A stretch of DNA of 64,000 bases from Treponema sp. (GTDB taxonomy: Bacteria; Spirochaetota; Spirochaetia; Treponematales; Breznakiellaceae): positions 62,001-126,000 of the forward strand of contig WRMC01000001.1 in assembly GCA_009777335.1 (NCBI GenBank), written 5' to 3'. The notes below the pieces were generated by a model. That model had not been told where the DNA came from and made no database searches. It saw only the letters and a program-made list of their open reading frames with translations. A program made the position numbers and the translations under genes. Of the stretch, positions 1 through 8,976 are shown one piece after another (position 1 is the stretch's first letter; every line of letters starts with the position of its first letter).

Positions 1-1136
1 GAGCAGAAGCAGCCCGAATCCTGTGCTAAGTCCTGCCCCAGGGGAGCGGCCCCAAGGCGGCCGCAGGGGCAGCTGTTGGCCGCCAGGATGAGCTGGAAAT
101 CTGCGGGGAGCTGGAGGGGCCCTTCGGCCCGGACTATGGTAATAAGGTGATCTTCCAGGGGCTCTCTGAGGGACTGGAGTACCGAGATCCGAAACTCCGG
201 GGCCTCGTCCAGAAAGAGGGTCCCCAGATGGGCCAGGCTTATTTCACCGGGCCGGATGGACCTGCCCCCGCCCAGGACCCCCTCTACACTGGCCGAATGG
301 TGGGGGGACCGAAAGGGGGGATCCCTAATGAGGCCCCCGCCACTCAGACTATCTACCTGCCCGGCCAGGCTGTGGATCCGGGTTACCTCCACGGCTTCCT
401 CCCCCGCCAGGGGGGGCATGATGGAGGGGAAGCGCCGGGCCAGCATGGTCTTACCTGAGCCGGGGGGTCCAAAGACCAGAAGATTATGACCCCCGGCGGC
501 GGCGATCTCCAGGGCCCGCTTGTAGCGGCTCTGGCCCTGGACCTCGGAAAAATCACCCCATAAAACAGAGCCCTCCTGGGGGTCCTCCTCGTCCGATAAT
601 TCTGCATCGGTGTTTTCGGGGAGAAGGCCCGTCTCTGAGCGGACCAGAAGGGCGTGGAAGACTTCGGCCAGGCTGGCGGCGGCAAAAAATCGGGCCTGGC
701 CCAGGATGGCAGCCTCCCGGGCATTGTCCAGGGGAAGGACATACTCGGTGATCCCCTCCTTGAGGCCCGCTGCCACCGCCGCCAGGACCCCCCGGACGGG
801 CCGTACCCGGCCGGATAATTCGAGCTCCCCCAGGATCATCAATTTATCCGGCAGGGAGATCATCCCCGAGGCGGCCATAACCGAAATGGCGATGGGAAGA
901 TCCAATGAAGCTCCGTCCTTGCGGAGCCCCGCGGGTGCCAGGTTGATCAGGATCCTGTCTGGGGGAAAGGTAAAGCCGGAGTTGCGAAAGCTGGCCCGGA
1001 CCCGCTCCCGGGCCTCCCTAACCGCCCCCTCTGCCAGACCGCTGATGTCTATGCCGGGGATGCCTCGGCGTATGTCCGCTTCTACCCGGATGATAATGCC
1101 CTGGGCCCCCCAGGGGGCATAGGCGAGTACATGCAT
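1..1136 (-). CDS. comM: ComM/YifB-family AAA+ ATPase (Mg-chelatase-like), 3' end outside window
   Basis: An open frame begins at the ATG at 1136 (GGAGG five to six bases upstream) and runs off the left edge, so about 378 codons are visible. The start reads MHVLAYAPWGAQGIIIRVEA, typical of the ComM N-terminal domain (Lon-protease-like fold). Next comes an ATPase core with Walker A GPPGSGKTMLARR and Walker B LFLDEAPEF, and near the edge the CPCG...CFCS cysteine motif of the family. In other bacteria ComM is a hexameric helicase promoting branch migration during natural transformation. That role is family knowledge; nothing here shows competence. The C-terminal domain is missing only because of the window edge. 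Confidence 0.9.
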   Translation of the reverse strand, partial: MHVLAYAPWGAQGIIIRVEADIRRGIPGIDISGLAEGAVREARERVRASFRNSGFTFPPDRILINLAPAGLRKDGASLDLPIAISVMAASGMISLPDKLMILGELELSGRVRPVRGVLAAVAAGLKEGITEYVLPLDNAREAAILGQARFFAAASLAEVFHALLVRSETGLLPENTDAELSDEEDPQEGSVLWGDFSEVQGQSRYKRALEIAAAGGHNLLVFGPPGSGKTMLARRFPSIMPPLAGEEAVEVTRIHSLAGQVDSLSGGGLIRDPPFRSPHHSASVEGVLGGGRSIRPGEISLAHLGTLFLDEAPEFRISVLQSLREPLEDHLITIVRAEGPLQLPADFQLILAANSCPCGRLGAAPLGQDLAQDSGCFC

Positions 1137-1180
1137 ATAAGCCTCCGTAGCTATACGGCCCGGGGATGCAAAATACTTCG

Positions 1181-1242
1181 ATGAAATGGAATAAAATGGA
1201 AAAAAATAGGTAAAATTTGGAAAAAAGGGGAAAAATAGGGAA
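1181..1242. promoter_or_regulatory. Phased A-tracts, probably curved DNA, upstream of comM
   Basis: Between the M16 protease stop and comM, runs of three to seven A recur about every 10 bases (near 1184, 1193, 1200, 1212, 1221 and 1231), each followed by G-rich bases. A-tracts in phase with the helix bend DNA; this is established. On the comM strand they read as T-tracts, 45 to 100 bases ahead of its start. A promoter effect is inference, since no clear -35/-10 pair was found. Confidence 0.45.
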
Positions 1243-4200
1243 TTACACGGGGAGTTCGATGACCGGAACCCCGAGGCGAGAGGCGGCCCCTTCGGCATCC
1301 CGGCGGCCCATGATCAGGGCCGGGTAGCTGCTGCCCTGGTCTTGGGCCAAACCCTGAAGGACCCGGGCCATCTGGTCCTGGCCTACCGCTAGGATGCCCT
1401 TAAGGCGCTGGCTCCGGTGCCTGTCTTCTATTCCATAGAGGAACCTAAGGAAGTCCGCCAGCCCCTTTTCGGCGGGGGTCCGGGGCCGGGTTTCCCGGGA
1501 GTAGGTCCCTATGACCGCCTTGTCCAGCTCATCCTGGGACTCCCGGCTCGGACGGACCGACTGCTGGGCCGCCTCTTTGATGATCGAAGAAAAGACCTCC
1601 AGAGATTCCAGGGGCCTGGGGTCCCGGTAGGTAGAAAAGAGGAAGGGGCCTTCCAGGTGGTCCGGCTGGGCGAAAGCCCCATAGGCGCCCCCCTTCATGC
1701 GGATCCTTTCCCAGAGGGCTCCGGTGCTTAGCTGGTGAGAAAGGACCAGCTCCGCCGCCTGAAGGTCCGAGCCGTAGGGCTGGGCCCGGAGGGAGAAGGA
1801 GGCAAAGCCCACCTGGAGGGAGGGGGATGAGAAGATCACCGGCCTGGTCCCCTGGGTCTCTGCGGCGGGGCCCAGGGCAGACTGGGTATGGATCAGATCC
1901 ATGTTCTGGGAGGCCGGGTTCCGGGGCCGGGGGGGGCCAAAAAAGCCAAAGCGGCTCCCTATCTCTTTATGGGCCTCCTGAAAAGCGCTGCCCCTATAGT
2001 TGATCAGGACCCCCCCATGGAGGAGGGCGGCCTGAAGGGAACGGAGCCTGGCGCTGATTTCTTCATCTCCCAGGCTCGAGAGGCGGTGGATAAAGAGGAT
2101 CTGATCCAGGCCGCTCCATAGCTCCTCTATGCCCCGGGAGCGGGAAAAGAGGCGGCCCGAAAAACCGGCGGCATAACTGTGCCCCGAAGGGGCCAGACTG
2201 GAATCGAGATCGTTCTTGGTTTCGAGGACCAGATCTCTCAGCCGCCGGAGGTCCGAAAAATCGGCCTCGGTGATCAGGCGGAGGGCCAGATCCAGGGAGG
2301 GGCCGATTTTTTCGTCCAGGGCCTTGAGGCGGAATATGGCCCAGTCCCGGCCGGTGATATCGTGGACCCCCGAAGGCAGGGCCGCCGCCCGGGCTGCTCC
2401 CCTGACCATGGAGCCCGTGTGGAGCATCCCGTGGAAACCCCCGGCGGTGCGAGCCATGAGGCTCGAGACCTGCCCATAGTCCATTCCCGGGAGCCCCATG
2501 GAAACCAGGGAGCGGACAAAGAAGGGCAGCCAGGGGTACTCCTCGGGGGCCAGGATATCCAGGGGGATGGCAATGTCCACATAGCTAATCCCGTTGGTAA
2601 AGAGGGGGTGGACCAGAACCGGGGCCCCCTCGGCATAGGCATAGTCCCGGGTGATGTGTTCTATGTCACTGCTGAGATCGCCCCGGGAAAGGTGGGGGAT
2701 CCTGGCCAGGGCTTCGGGGCTGTCGTCTTCTTCCTGGCGGCGTTCCAGCTCGAGGTTAGCTTCCTCTATGTTCTGCCTTTCGGCGGGGCTCAAGGATCCT
2801 TCCAGGTCCGCCAGGGCCCGGAGCCGCTGGGCCTCCCTCTCTTCCAGGAACCCTTCCTGGGGTTCTATAAGCACCCTGGCCCGGTGGGGGTTATCCAATA
2901 GATAGCGGCGGATCCGTTTTTCAAAGTACCGGTCATCGGCAGCCAGGCCAGCTTTTATCGAAGAGATGGAGGGGGCAAAGAGTAGACTGTCCCAGGGCCT
3001 CCCCCCATGGAGCCAGGCCCTGAGGGAGCGGCGCATCCAAACCAGGGAAAAGGGACCCCCGGAGCGGCGGATCTCCCGGTGGGAAAATTCCATCCCCAGA
3101 AGGGCCGCTTCGATTTCTTCTTTGGGGATGCCCTCCTCTGAGAGTTTTTCCAGTTCCCCCAGGATAAGGTCCTGGGCCTTCTGCAGACCCTCCTGGGGGT
3201 CATCGAGGCCCCGGAGGCCTATGCAGAAGGCGGACTGGCGGAGTTCCCCTTCCAGGCCCGACACGGGAGAGAGGTCCTCCCCCAGGCCGGAGCTGATGAG
3301 GGCCCGGGTGAGGGGGGACCCGTCATGGCCCAGGAGGATCTCTGCCAACAGGGCCAGGGAGAGGGTTTCTTCGGTATCGCAGACATCCCCGCAGAGCCAG
3401 GAAAGCAGGAAGGTAGGTTTCTGTTCAGAGCCCCGGGGACAGGGGATGGTGAATGAGCGGGGGGCATCCCAGAGTTCAGCCTTGGGTATCCCGGGGCTCC
3501 GCTGGCCCCCCTCGAGGGAAGAGAAAAACTCTTGATCCAAAAAGGCCAGCTGGGTTTCGGTGGGAATGTTACCGGCCAGAAAAATGCGGCAATTGGCCGG
3601 GGAGTACCAGCGGCGGTGGAAGGCCTTTAATTCTTCCCAGCTGAGATCGGGGATCCGGTCAGGGTCTCCGCCGGACTCAAAGTCGTAGGGGGTCCCGGGG
3701 AGTACGGCCTTCATGGACCAGAGCCCCGCATAGGCATCCAGGGATGAATAGGAGCCCTTCATCTCGTTGTAGACCACCCCGGTGCGCTGGAGCTTTTGCT
3801 CCCCGGGGCCAAAAAAGAGGCGGTGCCCCTCCTGCCTAAAGGTCCATTCAGAGAGGAGGGGCCGGAAGACCGCATCCCCGTAGACCGACATGAGGTTAAA
3901 GTAATCCTTGGGGTTCACCGAACTGGCGGGGTAGACCGTTTTATCCGGGAAGGTCCAGGCATTGAGGAAGGTCTGAAGGCTCCCCCGGGCCAGGACCAGG
4001 AAGGCATCTTTTAATGGGTAGGACTGGGAACCGCAGAGAACCACATGCTCCAGGATGTGGGAGGCCCCGGTGGAGTCGGTGGGGGGGGTGGCAAAGGCAA
4101 AGGAGAAGAGGTTTTCAACATCATCGTTTAAGACATGAAAGACCTCGGCCCCGGTTTTTTGATGCCGGGCCCATATCCCCTGGGCCTTGAATTCTTCCAG

Positions 4201-4266
4201 GGCCAGGACCTGGAGGATCTCAAATCCGCTGGAGGTGATCTGGCCCTGCTCCAAGGTATGGGCCAT
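1243..4266 (-). CDS. M16C zinc metalloprotease, PreP/insulinase-like
   Basis: This 1007-residue protein has the inverted zinc motif HILEH (His70, Glu73, His74) and a downstream Glu in VVYNEMKGSYSS, which together define M16 peptidases. Its length and four-lobe layout match the M16C (presequence protease) group, which degrades unfolded peptides inside a closed chamber. I see no signal peptide, so it is probably cytoplasmic. The ATG overlaps the stop of the upstream FliG-like gene by one base (TAATG), implying translational coupling. What peptides it degrades cannot be told from sequence. Confidence 0.9.
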   Translation of the reverse strand: MAHTLEQGQITSSGFEILQVLALEEFKAQGIWARHQKTGAEVFHVLNDDVENLFSFAFATPPTDSTGASHILEHVVLCGSQSYPLKDAFLVLARGSLQTFLNAWTFPDKTVYPASSVNPKDYFNLMSVYGDAVFRPLLSEWTFRQEGHRLFFGPGEQKLQRTGVVYNEMKGSYSSLDAYAGLWSMKAVLPGTPYDFESGGDPDRIPDLSWEELKAFHRRWYSPANCRIFLAGNIPTETQLAFLDQEFFSSLEGGQRSPGIPKAELWDAPRSFTIPCPRGSEQKPTFLLSWLCGDVCDTEETLSLALLAEILLGHDGSPLTRALISSGLGEDLSPVSGLEGELRQSAFCIGLRGLDDPQEGLQKAQDLILGELEKLSEEGIPKEEIEAALLGMEFSHREIRRSGGPFSLVWMRRSLRAWLHGGRPWDSLLFAPSISSIKAGLAADDRYFEKRIRRYLLDNPHRARVLIEPQEGFLEEREAQRLRALADLEGSLSPAERQNIEEANLELERRQEEDDSPEALARIPHLSRGDLSSDIEHITRDYAYAEGAPVLVHPLFTNGISYVDIAIPLDILAPEEYPWLPFFVRSLVSMGLPGMDYGQVSSLMARTAGGFHGMLHTGSMVRGAARAAALPSGVHDITGRDWAIFRLKALDEKIGPSLDLALRLITEADFSDLRRLRDLVLETKNDLDSSLAPSGHSYAAGFSGRLFSRSRGIEELWSGLDQILFIHRLSSLGDEEISARLRSLQAALLHGGVLINYRGSAFQEAHKEIGSRFGFFGPPRPRNPASQNMDLIHTQSALGPAAETQGTRPVIFSSPSLQVGFASFSLRAQPYGSDLQAAELVLSHQLSTGALWERIRMKGGAYGAFAQPDHLEGPFLFSTYRDPRPLESLEVFSSIIKEAAQQSVRPSRESQDELDKAVIGTYSRETRPRTPAEKGLADFLRFLYGIEDRHRSQRLKGILAVGQDQMARVLQGLAQDQGSSYPALIMGRRDAEGAASRLGVPVIELPV

Positions 4267-5339
4267 TAAAGGACATCCTCGTCGGTGAGCATGAGGATGC
4301 GGCCTTCTTCCCGGCCCTGGCGGAACCAGGCGAGGAAGTCCCTGGCCGCCGCCTCGGCCTCAATTTTGGGGACCGGTCCCATGATTTCTGATTCTTCCTG
4401 GATCCGGGTAGAACGCTCGGTACTTACATTGGCCAGGATCTTGGAGAGGAACTCCTCAGAGCGGCCCCGGACCAGGAGGGCTATATCCCGGTCTTCCATG
4501 GTCCTGAGTTTTTCCTGCAGGGGCCGGTCTGCGGCCTTGCAAACATCGTCGAGGGTATAGAGCCGTTCCCGCATCTCCCTGCTTAAAGAGGGATCTTCTC
4601 CTTCCAGGTTGTCCAAGATCCGGCCCCCAAAATCCAGGTCCGAATGTTTGAGGATCGCCGCCAATACCCCTTTGCCGTCTATGGGCTGGGTTGGGTCTTC
4701 CTTGCCGAAATGCCGGGCCTTGTCGCGCAGGGCGGCGGCGATCTGCTCCACCACCTCGGGGGGGCTTTCTTTAAGCCTGGCAATGCGCTTGACGATTTCA
4801 TATTTTTTTTCCGCCCCCGTATTAGCCAGGACCGCCGCCGAGAGCTTTGAAGAAAGCCGGGAAAGGACCATGGCACAGGCGGCGGGGCTCTCGTCTTTTA
4901 AGAGGAGGGAAAGCTGCTCTCCGGAAAAATCTTCCAGGAAGCCGAAGGTCTGCTCCGCCGCTTCGGGGACAGCTTTTACCAGGATGGTCTCTCCCCGCTG
5001 GGGGCCAAAGGCGGCGTAGAGGATGCGCCGGGCCTCTTCGACTCCCCCAGAGGAGGTGCCGGAATAGCCATAGGCGGGGGAAAGGAGGGTTTTGAATTCC
5101 TCGAGGATCCCATCGGCCTCTTCGGCGGTGATGGCCCCCAGGGTGACTATTTCTTTGGAAATTGCATTGACCAGATCGGGTTCGAGGCGGGAGAGGATCC
5201 CCGAGGCCTCCTGGCTCCCTATGAGGACCATGAACTGGGCCAGGCGCCTGGTTTTTGAACCCTGGGGGGGCAGAACAGTCTTGCCCATCATTTTCTGATA
5301 AGCCCTGGCCCCCCGCCCTGCTTGCTTGGACTTTCCCAT
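4266..5339 (-). CDS. FliG paralogue (flagellar motor switch protein, FliG1-like)
   Basis: The 357-residue protein aligns with FliG in its middle and C-terminal domains: LLVRGRSEEFLSKILANVS and MGPVPKIEAEAAARDFLAWF correspond to the torque-generating domain. The EHPQ motif by which canonical FliG contacts FliM reads ESPA here (KDESPAACAMVLSRL). Spirochaetes often carry two FliG genes, the more divergent (FliG1) having a specialised role. I assign this copy to that class by divergence and by its position outside a flagellar operon. The N-terminal 40 residues are basic and low in similarity. It is co-transcribed with the M16C protease. Confidence 0.8.
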   Translation of the reverse strand: MGKSKQAGRGARAYQKMMGKTVLPPQGSKTRRLAQFMVLIGSQEASGILSRLEPDLVNAISKEIVTLGAITAEEADGILEEFKTLLSPAYGYSGTSSGGVEEARRILYAAFGPQRGETILVKAVPEAAEQTFGFLEDFSGEQLSLLLKDESPAACAMVLSRLSSKLSAAVLANTGAEKKYEIVKRIARLKESPPEVVEQIAAALRDKARHFGKEDPTQPIDGKGVLAAILKHSDLDFGGRILDNLEGEDPSLSREMRERLYTLDDVCKAADRPLQEKLRTMEDRDIALLVRGRSEEFLSKILANVSTERSTRIQEESEIMGPVPKIEAEAAARDFLAWFRQGREEGRILMLTDEDVL

Positions 5340-5405
5340 GGCCCATTTTATGGCATAAAGGGGGATTATACAAGGGAAAGGACCTCTCGTCTTAGGACCT
5401 GTTGT

Positions 5406-7031
5406 CTAAAGGGAAGAGGAATAGAGCTGTTCGCGGATAGTTTTAAGGGTAATATCCAGTTCTATGGGTTTGCCCAGGTGGGCATTCATCCCCGATTCTA
5501 TGGCCCGCTTGATATCATCTTCCATCACATTGGCGGTCATGGCGATAATTGGGACGCCCCGGGAGCTGGCTGGTGTTTGCCGTTGTTTTTCGATCCGGCG
5601 GATTTCCTGGGTGGCCCTGCAGCCGTCCATCACGGGCATCTGCATATCCATGAGGATGACATCGTAGTAGCCCTCTCCGGCAAGATTAAATTTTTTCACC
5701 GCCTCCTGGCCATCGGCGGCGGTATCCATGATCATCCGGGTCTCCTCCAGGAGTTCGATCAATATGTCCCGGTTTATCTCGATATCATCGACGATAAGGC
5801 AGCGTTTCCCTGAAAAATCATAGTTCTGATCCTCAAAAAATTCCCTGGGCTCATTGGTCTTTACGATGGCTGCCACGGGCTTGGAGAGGCAGCTGATGGT
5901 AAAGGCAAAGGTGCTCCCCTTCCCTTGCTGGCTTTGAAGGCTGATTTTACCCCCCATCATGTCCACCAGGTTTTTGCTGATCGCCAGACCCAGGCCGGTG
6001 CCTCCAAAGTTCCGGGAGATTCCCCCATCGGCCTGCTCAAAGGGCCTAAAAAGCTTGGAGGCCTGGTACTCAGAGATCCCTATCCCCTTATCGATGACCT
6101 CAAACTTATAGGTCGAATACCCGTCCTGAAAGCCCAGCTCCCGGACAATTAATAAGACCTGGCTCCCCTCGGGGGAGAATTTTATCGCATTGGAGAGAAG
6201 GTTGATGAGGACCTGATTAAGACGCAGGGAGTCGGTGTAAAGGCCGTCGTTGATCACATCCTCTACGGTGAGGATGATATCTATGTTCCGCTCCCTGGCC
6301 CTGGGGAGCATCATGGATACTACGAAATCCAGGTTTTCCCCCAGAGAGAATTCTGTCTCGTCCAGGGCCAGTTTCCCCGATTCCATTTTGCTGAAATCCA
6401 GGATGTCGTTGATGATCCCCAAAAGGTGGTGGGAGGAGCTGTCGATCTGGTCCAGGCAGCTCATGATTTTTTCCAGGTCCTGGGAGTTCCGGGCGATCTG
6501 GGCCATCCCTATGACGGCGTTCATGGGGGTCCGGATCTCGTGGCTCATCCGGGAGAGGAAGTCACTCTTGGCATGGCTCGCCGCTTCGGCATCGATCTTG
6601 GCCCGGGTGAGCATGGTGACATCGTTAAGGAGCAGAATGACACAGAGCCCGTCGGAGCCCGCTATGTCGCAGCTGCCCCGCTGCAGGGTGAGGGTAAAGT
6701 TGCTGCCCCCCATGTGGCCCAGCATGGCTATGTCGGTAACAAAGGTTTCGGGATCTTCAATCTGGGGGTTGAAAACAAGCTCCGCCCTTGGGTCTAAAGA
6801 AGAACCCCCAGGGCCGCCGCCGCCGGCAATTTGGCAGAGGAAATGTTCATTGAGGTCCCAGATATCATGCATCAACAGGAATTCGTCCATGGCATGGTTC
6901 CGGTAGAGCATTTCTTTTTTGGAATTAAAGAGGGCAAGCGCCACGGGAATGGCATCCAGGATGACCCCATCTATGGCGGGGGATTTGGAAGACGAAGGTA
7001 TGTTGTTCCCAAGGGTATGCTGTGTACTCAA
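5406..7031 (-). CDS. Cytoplasmic hybrid histidine kinase with receiver domain
   Basis: The 541 residues comprise an N-terminal PAS-like region (about 25-150), a HisKA dimerisation domain with the phosphoacceptor in FLSRMSHEIRTPMNAVIG, an HATPase_c domain (NLLSNAIKFS and GGTGLGLAIS), and a C-terminal receiver (IVDDIEINRD, phospho-Asp in VILMDMQMPVMDG, MTAN, GKP). There is no membrane segment, so the signal is probably cytoplasmic. The start is TTG at 7031 with AGG upstream; a -10-like TATAAT lies at 7049-7054. No partner regulator adjoins it. The receiver suggests a phosphorelay, but the output is unknown. Confidence 0.9.
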   Translation of the reverse strand: MSTQHTLGNNIPSSSKSPAIDGVILDAIPVALALFNSKKEMLYRNHAMDEFLLMHDIWDLNEHFLCQIAGGGGPGGSSLDPRAELVFNPQIEDPETFVTDIAMLGHMGGSNFTLTLQRGSCDIAGSDGLCVILLLNDVTMLTRAKIDAEAASHAKSDFLSRMSHEIRTPMNAVIGMAQIARNSQDLEKIMSCLDQIDSSSHHLLGIINDILDFSKMESGKLALDETEFSLGENLDFVVSMMLPRARERNIDIILTVEDVINDGLYTDSLRLNQVLINLLSNAIKFSPEGSQVLLIVRELGFQDGYSTYKFEVIDKGIGISEYQASKLFRPFEQADGGISRNFGGTGLGLAISKNLVDMMGGKISLQSQQGKGSTFAFTISCLSKPVAAIVKTNEPREFFEDQNYDFSGKRCLIVDDIEINRDILIELLEETRMIMDTAADGQEAVKKFNLAGEGYYDVILMDMQMPVMDGCRATQEIRRIEKQRQTPASSRGVPIIAMTANVMEDDIKRAIESGMNAHLGKPIELDITLKTIREQLYSSSL

Positions 7032-7109
7032 TGTGCGACCTGTCTTCCATTATACTCTACTTCGCCTAAATTGCCTATGGAAGGGCAGCACCAAGGCAGG
7101 AACCGGGGC

Positions 7110-7136
7110 AAAAAAAAGCTGCCCCGGAGGGCAGCT
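7110..7136 (-). terminator. Rho-independent terminator of the ABC ATPase gene
   Basis: A perfect 8-bp stem (AGCTGCCC / GGGCAGCT, 7117-7124 with 7129-7136) and 4-base loop is followed, on the minus strand, by eight T (A run at 7110-7117). Five T lie on the other side, so it may act in both directions. It sits about 50 bases past the ATPase stop. Confidence 0.75.
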
Positions 7137-7183
7137 CTTTTTGGGGAAGGACCCTTTAGGGGGACCTTCCCATGGTTCTTGTT

Positions 7184-8284
7184 TTAGTCAGCGATAATCG
7201 AGATTTCGGTCTCGTTGTCGAAGTACCGGGCCTTCTCCATCCTGGGGGTGAAGTAGGCAGAGTCGCCGACCTTGAATTCGTGGTGGGGTTCGGCCCTGGC
7301 CACGAGGGGTTGGGTGGCGGTGGTAACCCAAAGGTGGATTTCCGCACCCAGGGGTTCAACGACGGTGACCTTAACGGGGAGATTATTCTCCACGCTGGCA
7401 TTCTCGGTGTAGGCTAGATCCTCAGGCCTAATACCAAAGGTAATATCTTTGCCCACATACTTTCTAAGGGCATCGCCATGGGCGGCGATGGGCTTCATTT
7501 TGCAGGTCCCTTCGTCGAGGACCACGCTGCCGCCTTCTTCGACGACCTTGACGTTGAGGAAGTTCATGGGAGGAGATCCGATGAAGCCGGCGACGAACTT
7601 GTTGACGGGGTTGTTGTAGAGGTTCAAGGGGGCGCCGATCTGCTGGATCTTGCCGTCCTTCATGACTACAATCTTGTCCGCCATGGTCATGGCTTCTACC
7701 TGGTCGTGGGTGACGTAGATGATGGTCGCATCAAGCCTGATATGAAGGTCAGAAAGTTCGGCCCTCATCTGTACCCGCAGTTTGGCGTCCAGGTTTGAAA
7801 GGGGTTCGTCAAAGAGGAAGACCTTGGGGTTCCGGACTATGGCGCGGCCTACGGCAACACGCTGTCTCTGACCGCCCGAAAGGGCCTTGGGCTTCCGGTC
7901 GAGGAGCTTCTCGATGTCCAGGATGCGGGCGGCTTCGTTAACCCGGCGTTCAATTTCGGATTTTTCGACCTTCTTAATCCTGAGCCCGAATGCCATGTTC
8001 TCGTAGACCGACATGTGGGGGTACAGAGCGTAGTTCTGGAAAACCATGGCAATGTTCCTGTCCTTGGGGGGAACATCGTTCATCAGTTCGCCGTCTATGT
8101 ACAGCTCGCCCTCGGTGATGTCTTCAAGACCCGCAATCATTCTGAGGGTTGTGGATTTACCGCAGCCAGAAGGACCGACGAGGACCACAAATTCCTTGTC
8201 TTCCACCACGACGTTGGCACTGTCCACCGCTCGGACACCGCCGTCAAATACCTTCGTAAGACCTTTAAGTTCTACTTTTGCCAT
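7184..8284 (-). CDS. ugpC: ABC transporter ATPase, MalK/UgpC/MsmK type
   Basis: The 366-residue ATPase shows Walker A GPSGCGKST, signature LSGGQRQRVAVGRAIV, Walker B FLFDEPLSNLDA, the H-loop VTHDQVEAM, and a C-terminal OB/TOBE regulatory domain of about 130 residues. This is the CUT1 carbohydrate importer ATPase type. No permease or binding protein is nearby and the gene has its own promoter and terminator. It is therefore probably a shared ATPase serving several sugar importers, as MsmK does in some Gram-positives; that is inference. The symbol marks the subfamily, not a known substrate. Confidence 0.9.
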   Translation of the reverse strand: MAKVELKGLTKVFDGGVRAVDSANVVVEDKEFVVLVGPSGCGKSTTLRMIAGLEDITEGELYIDGELMNDVPPKDRNIAMVFQNYALYPHMSVYENMAFGLRIKKVEKSEIERRVNEAARILDIEKLLDRKPKALSGGQRQRVAVGRAIVRNPKVFLFDEPLSNLDAKLRVQMRAELSDLHIRLDATIIYVTHDQVEAMTMADKIVVMKDGKIQQIGAPLNLYNNPVNKFVAGFIGSPPMNFLNVKVVEEGGSVVLDEGTCKMKPIAAHGDALRKYVGKDITFGIRPEDLAYTENASVENNLPVKVTVVEPLGAEIHLWVTTATQPLVARAEPHHEFKVGDSAYFTPRMEKARYFDNETEISIIAD

Positions 8285-8317
8285 TATGGCCTCCCTATAG
8301 GGTTAGTTTATAGGTTC

Positions 8318-8346
8318 ATTATAGGGGTGAATTAGGTAGCTGTCAA
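8318..8346 (-). promoter_or_regulatory. Consensus sigma-70-type promoter of the ABC ATPase gene
   Basis: On the minus strand TTGACA (8341-8346) and TATAAT (8318-8323) are separated by exactly 17 bases, a perfect vegetative promoter. Transcription would start near 8311, giving a leader of about 27 bases. Confidence 0.8.
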
Positions 8347-8369
8347 CAAAAAAATAGGCTAAATTAAGG

Positions 8370-8930
8370 CCAAGACCTACCATGCACACCCAGCTCGCGC
8401 TGGACAGGAACCTTCATCCCTGCCGAGCTCCGCTGGCGGTCTGACCCTAAAATCTGAACCTCCTAAGCTGGCCTTACCTGCCCGCCAGAGGCTCGTCATG
8501 GACGAAGTTCCTGCTCCAGCTCAGATAGATATGTGTGATTAGATCAAGAAGAGCTTTTAATAATCCACCCCACAAGTGAGGTTGGTGGGTAAGAGTAATG
8601 AAAAATTCCTGACAAGGGTGTCAGTCATCATGGAAGAAAGGTGACTGACACCCTAGGTTAGTTCTAAATCTGGGCATATTGGAGTATTTGGAGAATCACC
8701 CCATTGATGTATCATTACTCTACACCGACTGTACATGTAGGGTTGATTTGTAAAGGCTCTTCTCAATCCAACCGCTCATAGCTTGCTCAGCTGGAGCAAA
8801 AAATGGTCCCTGCGGCGACTTCGGCTGCTGAAGAAATTTATATACACTAACTAATGAGTATGGGATGCAGGCCGTTCGAGCCGCGGGGGCCATGTTTTTG
8901 TCCAGCGGCGCACTGCGCATGAGGTCTTGG
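8370..8930. repeat. Family B inverted-repeat element, copy 1
   Basis: The element is bounded by CCAAGACCT (8370) and its complement AGGTCTTGG (8922-8930). Each end continues to CGCTGGACA, after 19 bases on the left (then GGAACC) and 14 bases on the right (then AAAAACAT). The right part (8745-8930, read on the minus strand) closely matches copy 3, including the block GGACCATTTTTTGCTCC. The left half carries diverged pieces of the same core (AGAAGAGC, AATCCACCCCACAAGTGAGG), so the whole is a long imperfect palindrome. An internal 13-bp hairpin lies at 8615-8654. There is no convincing gene inside. It fills the divergent interval between the ABC ATPase promoter and the HAD gene. Confidence 0.8.
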
Positions 8931-8964
8931 ATTATAAGTAGATCCATAATAATCATATCTATGC

Positions 8965-8970
8965 TATACT
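8965..8970 (+). promoter_or_regulatory. -10 element immediately ahead of the HAD gene
   Basis: TATACT ends six bases before the ATG at 8977. No Shine-Dalgarno sequence fits between them, and no clear -35 box is visible. If used, transcription would begin at or next to the start codon, making the mRNA leaderless. Confidence 0.4.
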
Positions 8971-8976
8971 CCCTAC

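Noticed and set aside
2179-2901. Long plus-strand frames opposite the M16 protease and other GC-rich genes
   Set aside because: They are mirror frames of high-GC coding DNA with no family match or ribosome binding site.
8370-8930. CRISPR array or phage attachment site in the repeat-rich gaps
   Set aside because: There are no regularly spaced direct repeats, no cas genes, no integrase and no duplicated tRNA end.
8720-8956. A 78-codon frame in family B copy 1 matching a 75-codon frame in copy 3 (PLDKNM...TACIPYSL)
   Set aside because: The peptide similarity follows from DNA identity of the repeat, copy 2 disrupts the frame, and changes show no bias to synonymous sites. I treat it as non-coding.
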